From the NCBI RefSeq assembly GCF_016937615.1, contig NZ_JAFHKI010000006.1:62001-126000 (forward strand): 64,000 bases of DNA. Reading direction: 5' to 3'. Positions 56,510 to 64,000 of the stretch are shown in pieces. This DNA is from Pseudomonas lactucae (GTDB lineage Bacteria; Pseudomonadota; Gammaproteobacteria; Pseudomonadales; Pseudomonadaceae). The notes below the pieces were generated by a model that saw only the letters and a list, made by a program, of their open reading frames with translations, did no database searches and had not been told where the DNA came from. The translations under genes were made by a program, and so were the position numbers. Each line of letters opens with the position of its first letter. The first letter of the stretch is position 1.

Positions 56510-59500
56510 TTAGCAATGGTTCGCCTCCTTGGCAAAATGCGCCCAGGCTACGTGATAGTCAGCTTCGCGGTCAGCCAGCGTGAAAGGGGCGGTGTATTGG
56601 ATGGTGCGGTGTATTGGGCCGCCGGGTTGGGTGTCGTCAAGGATAGGGCACTCGATGACGGTGCCGTCGGGGACTTGGGGTTGGCCGTTTTTGGGTTTTA
56701 CATCTTCCCAACCGAGACGACCGGTTTTGGTGCTGCCATCGGGCAGGCGCACGGTGCAGCTGGCGTCGCGCTTGCCGGCCTTGCGCTGCAGGCCCACGCC
56801 CGCAAGCCCAATGTTCACGGTGAAGATGATGCGCCCCTGAGCGTCGTACCATGTGTCACGCTCGTTCTGATGCATCACCGGGAACTGCACGCGGTAGATG
56901 GTGAGCAGTTCGTCAAGCGTGAGTCCGAGTGCCTGGGCAGCGAGCACGTCGATTTCCACCAGCGCCTGACGGCGAGCATAGTCGCTGCGCAGGGCACAGT
57001 TGCGCTGCCAGTCGGGGGTGAGCTGAGTGAAGAAGTCCTGCGTCAGGCGCGGGTCGTTACTGGCCCAACAATCCTGCTGAAAAGCGGGCTGCCAGCAGTC
57101 GCGCCAGAGGTCAGCGTAGTGAGTGGTGAGGCAGTTAAGTGTCAAGGTTCTCAACGCAGCAGCAGCCTGCATTTCCACCATAGGAAACTGCTCCCAGATA
57201 AAGTGCAGATTGCTTCGTCCGGTGGTTTTGATAAAGAAATCTGCGGTCAAAGACGACGAAAAGATCGCTTGATACAGCAGGTGCTCAACGCTTTTGAATA
57301 CGGTGCTTTGCACGCCGTTAATATGCGCCTGTCCCGGTGCTGCAATTGAGCCAATCAAAGTACGCTCACCTGACTGGGACAGCATGCCGCGAAAAGCCAT
57401 GCGATAATACCTTGTCGCCGCTCTCGCTTCGCGCTCGCCCTCTTCCACCCAGCTCACCCTTGGCACACGACGGGCGTACTCCTGTGCGTCGCAGGCTGGT
57501 AGGTAGTTAGTACGCGCCAGGTAGTCGTCAGGTAGTAATTCAAGGTCGAGCGGATCATAAGCACGTGGAGTTGTGCAAACCATACGAGGTGTCTTGTAGA
57601 ACGGATTACCGACAAAGAAATGCGGGCCGGACAGCACAAACTCGGCGGGATCAGAGACAAAACCGTCTTCGCTGGTGTTACGGCGGCAGATGGTGCCGTC
57701 CTTTTGCGCGCCAGTTTCGTGCCACATTTCAAGGGTGCCATAATTACCCTGCAGATCTCCGAGTCTTCTTGGTACGCAGGCAAATTTTTCCAGCACTGCA
57801 ACCAGCTCACGGCTATGTACCGCGGGCAAGCGGGCCTGCAATGCAGGAGTCCCAGGAATGTCATAGAGCTGAGCAAAGGTAGCCAGCAAGGCTTCATCCA
57901 CTTCTATCACTCGACTGGCATGACCGGCCGTATTCCATCCACCTTCATTCCTTTTAATACCCGGAACGGAGCCACCGCCAGTATGTTCCAGGCTGGCCGC
58001 TACCGTCGCTGTCGCGAACAGGTTGGCCATTGTCCGGAAGCGAATCTCGTTCTGAACACGCCCATAAACGTTGATGGAATATCGGACCCAGATCATCACT
58101 TCCTGAAACAACAGATTCACATTGGTGAACTGGTAATGCGCCTTCAAGCGAGGATATAGGGATGCGCGCAGCTCTCCCGCCTTGGGGTCGTCATACACCC
58201 CCTCGGGGTGCAGTAGCGCCTGTACGCCACTACCGATCTGCCACACCAGCGGCAGAAAGCATTTGTACAGATTGTTCTGCTGACCCTTGAGTAGCGGATA
58301 GTTCTGTACGGCGTTGAGAAACTGCCCCATACCTTCTGTAGCCACGCACTCAGCCAGAAAATCAGCCTTTGCGTGCGGCAAGGCGGCAAACACCGCTTCA
58401 CGCTGATCCGCCGTCTGCTTGGCGCTAAGCTTACGAATGGCAAAACGCGGATCAAAGTCCGAGAGCAGCGCCTGCTCGTTCCACTCCACCTTGATCCAAG
58501 GCGGGTTACCCAGCACTACATCAAAGCCGCCACGATCCTTGAAGACATCAGCAAACTCCAGCGCCCAATGCATAAAGTGCTGCTGGCCGGCCACTTGCTG
58601 CGCCACCTGCAGTTGAGGCAAGGCGTTGATCAGCGCGGCGATATCGACATAGCCGTAACGGTCACGCTCGGGAGCAAAGTCCAGCCCCTGCTGCGGGTGG
58701 GTTTCTGGGAATAGATCATCCGCCGACACACTGTTCAGGCTGGCATTGCCGAGCAGTACAGTTTCCAGCACAAACCACCAGTGTTCGCGGCTAGGCAACT
58801 CGCTGGCTTTATCCAGTGGCCAGAACCACAGGGCGCACCAGGCATCCATCACCAGTTTGAGGCGACGGTATGGGCTGGCATTTTTCTGCGCTTCGCTAAG
58901 CATTTCCCGCTGGTAGGCGGCATCTTTCTGCGCGGTGCTAGTCGGAGCGCGGTTCGCGGCCGGGTCGGGCCATACATGAAGCTCATCGCAAGTAGCGGCG
59001 CGCACACGGGCCAACTCCTGGGCGTGTTGCTGCCAGAGCTGCTCGGTGGCAACACTTAGCGCCTGTACCCGTTTGATTTCATCGCTACTCAGCGGCGCAG
59101 TAAAGGCGTTGCGCCATTGTTTGAATTGGTTGAAGGCCGCGGGCTTCAGTGCCTTTATCACCTTATCGCTGACCATACCCATGCCTTCAGCAGGTAGCAA
59201 AAAGTGGTATACATCGGTAGCGGCGGGCACTTGTGTGAGTGGCAAAGCACGCGGCGCGGCAGCGCGCCAGTCGCGTTCGGGCAGACCGTTTTCACCCCTG
59301 CCCGGGCTGAGCTGGGCGGTGCTAAACAGTTCGCGTCGCGCGCCCACCAGGGAGTTACCGTTGTACAGCTGCAAGCCAAACCACGGCACATGGCTGCCTT
59401 TGAAAATGGCGTTGAGCCACAAGGAGACTTCGGCTAGCTCCACCGCAATGGGGTTGAGGTCCACACCGAAGACATTGCTGTCGGCAATGAACATCTTCAC

Positions 59501-61432
59501 CCGCTGTTTTTCTTCGGTGTACTGCTCGTGCGGGATAGTGCGGCCCAGCTCCTTCTGCTTGGCCTGCAGATAAGCTTCGGCTAATTGGCTGACGGCCTCG
59601 TTCAAGAACGCAGCGCTACCCATGGCCGGCTCGCACACGGTGAGCTTCAGAATTTCATCTGCCGACTTGCCGGGGACAATCTCCTTCAGCGCATGCTCGA
59701 CCAGGCATTTGGTCAGCACTTCCGGGGTGTAATAGCTCGCCGATTTCTCGCGGGCACGACCGGCCAGGCGATAGATAAAACTGCCCTTAGGATGAATCTT
59801 CGTATTGCCACCAAACAAGCGTTCAGCGTCTGTATAGTGGCTGATGCTACTAGCAGGTACAAAATACGCCGCATCCAGCGGGTTGACCTCGGCATCTTTT
59901 TTCTTGTCGGCGGCGCTGGGGGTATCGAGGCCTTCCTCTCTGTCCGTATCACTCTCGCTCGAATCGTCTTCTTCGCTCTCGTCGCCCGTACTTGCCTTCT
60001 TACCCTTGGGGTCAGGGCGTACCTCGTAGAGATCTTCTTCGGCGAAAAAGCCACGGAAGGACAGCAGCGATTCGTACACCGCACCCAGTTGGTTGATACC
60101 GAGGGTGCCATAGCTGATACGCCCACGACGGCTCTTGCCACCGCCCCGGGACAATGACATTAGCTCGATCACTTTCTGCAGCACCGAGTTACGCAGCTTC
60201 ACGCTACCCAGTAGCGGTGTGCGCGTAGGGTCAAACAGGTGTCCTTGTAGCGGCGCGATGGTGAAGCCGTTGTCGAGCAAGCTATCATGACTGCCACCCA
60301 AGTCGAGCTGACTCGCCCTGGCATCCCGGTGCGGATAGCCTTGCCAGATCAAGCCAAAGAGCTGCCTGAGGCTGTCGTGAAAATAGAAACCTTCCTGAGC
60401 TTCGCTGGTGATCAGCGGGGTTTGTTCCAATTCGCGCAGGTGCTCGATGCTGTAGCCCTTGAGGTAGGCCTCGGCATCGATGGGCGCATACCCCAGCTCG
60501 GGCCGCGCCTCGATATAAAACATAAACAGCAGACGGTACATGTAGCGCAGGCTTTCACGACTGAGCTGGTCGGCTAGGTCGGTATCGTTACGCTCAAACA
60601 CCTTCTCTTTGGCCACCGTGCGTTTGTACCATATAGCCTCATTGGCAATCAGCTCAATGCATTCACGTAGGGCGTATTTGAGATCAGTGGATACCTCAAA
60701 GGCATGCTTGTGCGAGCTGTCGTCCAGGCTGTCGAGCAGCGCCACGCCGCCTTCCACCGGAAGCACCGACTGGCTGCCCAGCAGCGCGGCCATAGCGCGG
60801 AATTGCTTGTCATCACGCGGACCGAACAGTTCCGGCAGGTTGAAGCGCAGCAGTGCCTTGCGCCCCCATTTGCTGCGCTCGATCAGCAGCCACTCTTCAT
60901 GGTGCAGCAGCAATACCCAGCGTGGCGGGTGGTCGTCGGCAAACAGGCGTTTGCTGAGGGTTTCCTCCCAATCGCTGTGGGCATATTTACCTTTGCCTTG
61001 TTCACTGGCCGCCGGCGCAAGCAATTGCAGTGGGCTGTTCTCGTCGTCTTCCGCATTGGCAATAGCTGCCGCAACAACCAACAGCGGCTGGTGCTTGGCA
61101 TCGCGGTACACCGCGAGCACCGGCAATTCGCCTTCGGCCAACGTAAGGTTCTGAGGCACTAGCTCGTAACCTAGGGCAGCGAGCAGAGGCTGCACTAAGT
61201 CAATAAACAGGCTGGCGCGCTCGCTAGTTTTGCGCTCATTCAGAAAGCGCTCGCGGGCACGGAAGTAACCATTAGCGCCCGCAGCAGTGCGCAGACGAGC
61301 GACGGGGCTTTGCGCGCCCTGCTCTTTCCATTGGTCAAACAGCGGCTTGAGGTCTTTTTCGAGGATCTCGTCCAGGTAGTGCTGGCTGTAGAACTCGTTG
61401 GCATTGGTGAGGCCGGTGATGGCAAAACTCAT
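56510..61432 (-). CDS. Large class I DNA adenine methyltransferase (PglX/DrmMI/Eco57I-like)
   Basis: A 1640-aa protein. SAM-binding motif [16 protein letters not shown] (about 599-613), [15 protein letters not shown], and catalytic motif IV NPPW (about 976-979) mark an N6-adenine methyltransferase. The N-terminal 450 residues lack an obvious nuclease motif; an acidic linker (about 484-500, many Glu/Asp/Ser) separates it from the methylase core. The C-terminal 600 aa probably read the target sequence. AAGGAAGGAA ribosome site before the ATG at 61432. It would mark self DNA in a defence operon with the SNF2 helicase. Confidence 0.9.
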   Translation of the reverse strand: MSFAITGLTNANEFYSQHYLDEILEKDLKPLFDQWKEQGAQSPVARLRTAAGANGYFRARERFLNERKTSERASLFIDLVQPLLAALGYELVPQNLTLAEGELPVLAVYRDAKHQPLLVVAAAIANAEDDENSPLQLLAPAASEQGKGKYAHSDWEETLSKRLFADDHPPRWVLLLHHEEWLLIERSKWGRKALLRFNLPELFGPRDDKQFRAMAALLGSQSVLPVEGGVALLDSLDDSSHKHAFEVSTDLKYALRECIELIANEAIWYKRTVAKEKVFERNDTDLADQLSRESLRYMYRLLFMFYIEARPELGYAPIDAEAYLKGYSIEHLRELEQTPLITSEAQEGFYFHDSLRQLFGLIWQGYPHRDARASQLDLGGSHDSLLDNGFTIAPLQGHLFDPTRTPLLGSVKLRNSVLQKVIELMSLSRGGGKSRRGRISYGTLGINQLGAVYESLLSFRGFFAEEDLYEVRPDPKGKKASTGDESEEDDSSESDTDREEGLDTPSAADKKKDAEVNPLDAAYFVPASSISHYTDAERLFGGNTKIHPKGSFIYRLAGRAREKSASYYTPEVLTKCLVEHALKEIVPGKSADEILKLTVCEPAMGSAAFLNEAVSQLAEAYLQAKQKELGRTIPHEQYTEEKQRVKMFIADSNVFGVDLNPIAVELAEVSLWLNAIFKGSHVPWFGLQLYNGNSLVGARRELFSTAQLSPGRGENGLPERDWRAAAPRALPLTQVPAATDVYHFLLPAEGMGMVSDKVIKALKPAAFNQFKQWRNAFTAPLSSDEIKRVQALSVATEQLWQQHAQELARVRAATCDELHVWPDPAANRAPTSTAQKDAAYQREMLSEAQKNASPYRRLKLVMDAWCALWFWPLDKASELPSREHWWFVLETVLLGNASLNSVSADDLFPETHPQQGLDFAPERDRYGYVDIAALINALPQLQVAQQVAGQQHFMHWALEFADVFKDRGGFDVVLGNPPWIKVEWNEQALLSDFDPRFAIRKLSAKQTADQREAVFAALPHAKADFLAECVATEGMGQFLNAVQNYPLLKGQQNNLYKCFLPLVWQIGSGVQALLHPEGVYDDPKAGELRASLYPRLKAHYQFTNVNLLFQEVMIWVRYSINVYGRVQNEIRFRTMANLFATATVAASLEHTGGGSVPGIKRNEGGWNTAGHASRVIEVDEALLATFAQLYDIPGTPALQARLPAVHSRELVAVLEKFACVPRRLGDLQGNYGTLEMWHETGAQKDGTICRRNTSEDGFVSDPAEFVLSGPHFFVGNPFYKTPRMVCTTPRAYDPLDLELLPDDYLARTNYLPACDAQEYARRVPRVSWVEEGEREARAATRYYRMAFRGMLSQSGERTLIGSIAAPGQAHINGVQSTVFKSVEHLLYQAIFSSSLTADFFIKTTGRSNLHFIWEQFPMVEMQAAAALRTLTLNCLTTHYADLWRDCWQPAFQQDCWASNDPRLTQDFFTQLTPDWQRNCALRSDYARRQALVEIDVLAAQALGLTLDELLTIYRVQFPVMHQNERDTWYDAQGRIIFTVNIGLAGVGLQRKAGKRDASCTVRLPDGSTKTGRLGWEDVKPKNGQPQVPDGTVIECPILDDTQPGGPIHRTIQYTAPFTLADREADYHVAWAHFAKEANHC

Positions 61433-61446
61433 GCTGTATTCCTTCC

Positions 61447-64000
61447 TTAAGCCATCAGTGCGGCAACAACGGTGAACTGAGCGCGGTCATCCAGTTGCAG
61501 GGTGTCGCGAATCCATTGTTGGTAGTTGCTGAACAGGTCTGCGGTGGCGCTTTCTTTCTGCTTACGTTTGGCTGCGATGACCTGTTCTATACCCTTGGCG
61601 AAATCGATTTCCAGCTGTTCGTTGTGTTTGAGCTGCAGGGTTTGCAGTTTGGCCAACTCGCGCTCCAGACGTTGGCGGCAGTTGGCATCGAAGGCCTGCT
61701 TGATCGGTTTGATGTGTTTTTCAGCTGCCTGAATAACCGCCGGTAGTGCACTTTGCAGGGCACGGCTGTCGGGCGCCTGACCATCGTTGGCCTGGGCTTT
61801 CGCGGTGCTGGTGAGTCCTGTGCGCTGTAGTGTTTCCGCCAGGCTGAGTACGCCTACCACCTGCCCAGCAGCATCGAGCTGTACACCGAGCCACTCGGCT
61901 AGCACGGCTTGACCCCGGCGATTGGGCACCTGGGCGAGCACCAGCACGATGGCTTCGCCTGCGGTCAGCCCCTTCGCAACGCGCAGCAGCGGCGCACGCT
62001 GGCGACGAAACAGTGCCATAAGTTTGTAGTCGAGCCACTGGGCAATTGGGTTGAGCGCCCAGAGGTAGTGCAGCTGCGGCCAGGCATTGGTGTCGCGCGC
62101 CTGTTTGATGGCCTCTTCAACCACAGCCTTATCGGCGCTCAAGGCAAAGGTATTATCGTTCGGCCACATTTCGCTGGCCAGATCACGCTTGAGCACCTGG
62201 GCAAGGTCGCGACTGGGCTGGAAGCTCAGCGTGCGGCTGGCATCATCCGTTTTGATTGCAGCATGTTCGCGCGGCGACTGTTGCGCCAGCCAGCGCAAGG
62301 CATCGCGAAGGTAAATGTAGCTGTCGTTAAACAGACTGGTGAGTTCAGCAGTGGGCACCATGAGCACTGCTGTGCTGGCGGGCGCAACGCTATCAGTGCC
62401 GGGTACGTTCGCGCCCCACAGGGCTTCGAAAGGGTCGATATCATCCCCAGCCAGTAGCGCGGCGAATTCCTCGACAGGGCGGTTGCCTTCAATGGCCTTG
62501 GCCACTTCGAAGGCTTCCAGCTCCTCGTCATACAGCCCCATAAAGGCTGATGGATCGCCGATATTCTTCGCCGCCTGCACGTCCTTAGCAATCAGGATTT
62601 CCAGGTAGCGCAAGTCACCGCGAATTCTCTCGTGGCGAGGTTCTGTCAGCAGGTAGCCGATTTTCGGGGCATGCAGTTGACCATATCGATCCACACGACC
62701 ATTGCGCTGCTGGAACACCATCAGTGACCAGGAAATATCGAAGTGGATCAGCCGATGAGCTTGGTAGTGCAGGTTAAGACCTTCGGAGGCCACATCCGAG
62801 GCAATCAGCAGGCGCAGGGGCGAATGGGTTTTGCCGAAATCTTCGACCGCCTGCTGGATGTCCTGGTCAGGCAATTGGCCGTGCAGGATGGCTACGGCGT
62901 TGTCTTTTAACCCCAAGGCCTTGGGCAGCTCTAGCTGGAGGAATTTCAGTGTTTCCACTCGCTCGGTGAAGATCACCAGGCGGTCACTTGGATCTTTGCC
63001 ATCCCAACGCCAGTGCTGACCTTGTTTGAGCTGGCTGATGAGGTGCTGGAATTTGCTGAATTTGTCGGCACTGATGGCCTGCACCAGAACTTGAAGATCA
63101 CGCAGCCCCTCAAGATCAGGATGGCGTGCGTCTTTTACCTCGAGCTTTCGGATGCGCTCTTTCAGCGTTTGTAGGCAGGCTGCCGGGGAAGAGAACAGCG
63201 CCTTTTCCAGCACGGTGCGGAACAACATGGCACCGTCGCGCGCACCGGTCCCGTCGCTATTAAGTTTGAGCTCGGCTAGGGCATCGAAGGCGAGGTTTTC
63301 CGCCGGGCTTGCGGCGCAGGCCAAACGAAACACTTCTCGCTCTGGGAACTCCTGCGTCATCTGCTCGCGCACGTCTTTCTTGAAACGGCGAACAAAGAGG
63401 TGATCGACATCCTCACGGGTGTAGTCGGCCCCTGCTGGTAGCACCGTGGGGTCGAGCATGCGCACGAGGCTGGCGAAGCTGTCTTTTTTGCCGTTGTGCG
63501 GCGTGGCGGTGAGCAAGATCAGTGCATCGGAGCGTTGCGAGAGTAACTCAGCCAAGCGATTACTTTGGGTACGATTGCCCTTGTAGGAAACGTTGTGGGC
63601 TTCGTCGATGATGATCAGATCCCACCAGGCGCTTTCCAGGTAGTGCCGGTACTCGCTGTCGCGCTTCAAGGTATCGACCGAGATTATGGTGCGGTCGAAG
63701 TAGTTGAAGGGATTGTGATTGGCAGGGATATCGCGACGAATGCGCTGAATACCGGCTGAGTCCAGGCGGGTGAGCGGGATGGTAAAGCGGTTCCAGAACT
63801 CCTGCTGAAACTGGCGCATCATACTTTTGGTAGTGACCACCAAAATGCGGCGCGCTTTACCTCTGCGCATCAACTCAGCAGTAAGGATGCCGGCCTCAAG
63901 GGTTTTACCTAGGCCTACTGTATCCGCAATGAGCAAGCGCGGGCGCAGCTGCTGCAAGACCTGATGAGCGGGCTGCAACTGAAACGGCAGCGCATCCATG
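61447..64000 (-). CDS. SNF2-family helicase (DrmD-like), N-terminus cut by the window edge
   Basis: At least 850 aa. Walker [14 protein letters not shown], Walker [14 protein letters not shown]-box [14 protein letters not shown], and the second lobe with [19 protein letters not shown] and [13 protein letters not shown]. It is the first visible gene of the minus-strand operon, 14 bases before the methyltransferase start. A true start probably lies beyond 64000, since the reading begins just before the Q-motif. DISARM DrmD is a SNF2 helicase next to a methylase in this order, which is the main reason for the comparison. Confidence 0.88.
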   Translation of the reverse strand, partial: MDALPFQLQPAHQVLQQLRPRLLIADTVGLGKTLEAGILTAELMRRGKARRILVVTTKSMMRQFQQEFWNRFTIPLTRLDSAGIQRIRRDIPANHNPFNYFDRTIISVDTLKRDSEYRHYLESAWWDLIIIDEAHNVSYKGNRTQSNRLAELLSQRSDALILLTATPHNGKKDSFASLVRMLDPTVLPAGADYTREDVDHLFVRRFKKDVREQMTQEFPEREVFRLACAASPAENLAFDALAELKLNSDGTGARDGAMLFRTVLEKALFSSPAACLQTLKERIRKLEVKDARHPDLEGLRDLQVLVQAISADKFSKFQHLISQLKQGQHWRWDGKDPSDRLVIFTERVETLKFLQLELPKALGLKDNAVAILHGQLPDQDIQQAVEDFGKTHSPLRLLIASDVASEGLNLHYQAHRLIHFDISWSLMVFQQRNGRVDRYGQLHAPKIGYLLTEPRHERIRGDLRYLEILIAKDVQAAKNIGDPSAFMGLYDEELEAFEVAKAIEGNRPVEEFAALLAGDDIDPFEALWGANVPGTDSVAPASTAVLMVPTAELTSLFNDSYIYLRDALRWLAQQSPREHAAIKTDDASRTLSFQPSRDLAQVLKRDLASEMWPNDNTFALSADKAVVEEAIKQARDTNAWPQLHYLWALNPIAQWLDYKLMALFRRQRAPLLRVAKGLTAGEAIVLVLAQVPNRRGQAVLAEWLGVQLDAAGQVVGVLSLAETLQRTGLTSTAKAQANDGQAPDSRALQSALPAVIQAAEKHIKPIKQAFDANCRQRLERELAKLQTLQLKHNEQLEIDFAKGIEQVIAAKRKQKESATADLFSNYQQWIRDTLQLDDRAQFTVVAALMA

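Noticed and set aside
46118..64000. Canonical DISARM, Druantia or BREX
   Set aside because: No PLD-type DrmC, PglZ, BrxC or Dru accessory genes were seen; only parts are shared.

Overview
The window reads as a chromosome segment of a Pseudomonas of the P. fluorescens group. The first 14 kb has a typical Pseudomonas housekeeping order: dnaJ-dnaK-grpE, then recN, fur divergent from bamE/omlA, rnfH-ratA divergent from smpB, a lactate locus (lldR, lldP and an iron-sulfur D-lactate dehydrogenase), a small secreted protein, and tmRNA (ssrA, 13788-14184). The ssrA degradation tag reads ANDENYGQEFALAA.

From the 3' end of ssrA to the end of the window (about 50 kb) everything looks like stacked accessory DNA. 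A P4-type integrase (14372-15628) sits just after ssrA. It is followed by a non-coding stretch with 9-bp-spaced TGGCGACA repeats and two strong hairpins. Two small biosynthetic clusters come next. The first (16151-22199, minus strand) matches the mgo/pvf/ham type of diazeniumdiolate signal cluster (heme-oxygenase-like DUF3050 protein, cupin, AurF-like diiron N-oxygenase, A-T-reductase NRPS, SRPBCC protein). Behind it lie an EmrAB-OprM-type efflux operon, an AraC regulator and a leuA copy. The second (29908-36471, plus strand) has a GntR regulator, a SyrB2-like non-heme iron halogenase, a stand-alone carrier protein, a type II thioesterase, a stand-alone adenylation domain, a YbaK/ProX-type tRNA-editing protein, an isovaleryl-CoA-dehydrogenase-like flavoprotein and a LysE/RhtB exporter. 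It looks like a pathway for a free, halogen-derived branched-chain amino acid, with its own export and possible self-resistance (YbaK, leuA).

A decayed integrase fragment (36551-36680) marks a seam. Beyond it lies a second recombinase module (Integrase_1-type recombinase, 89-aa partner, DUF3987 protein), again with TGGCGACA repeats and hairpins. Two immune-like loci follow. One is a four-gene operon at 42347-46068 behind a 39-bp palindrome: unknown protein, QueC-like PP-loop enzyme, XRE-ImmA/IrrE metallopeptidase and PIN-like protein. The other is a large minus-strand operon (46118 to beyond 64000): SNF2 helicase, 1640-aa adenine methyltransferase, GmrSD-like DUF262/HNH protein, 2110-aa DEAD helicase with DUF1998 and a nuclease-like tail, and a RelE-like/UvrD helicase fusion. 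It shares parts with DISARM and Druantia but matches neither canonical layout that I know.

Four genes (recN, the A-T-R NRPS, the EmrB-type transporter and the stand-alone adenylation gene) are broken by one to three single-base losses. Each appears to fall in a G or C run, and restoring the bases gives full family length, so assembly errors are more likely than real pseudogenes. No database search was possible; family names come from motifs read by eye.
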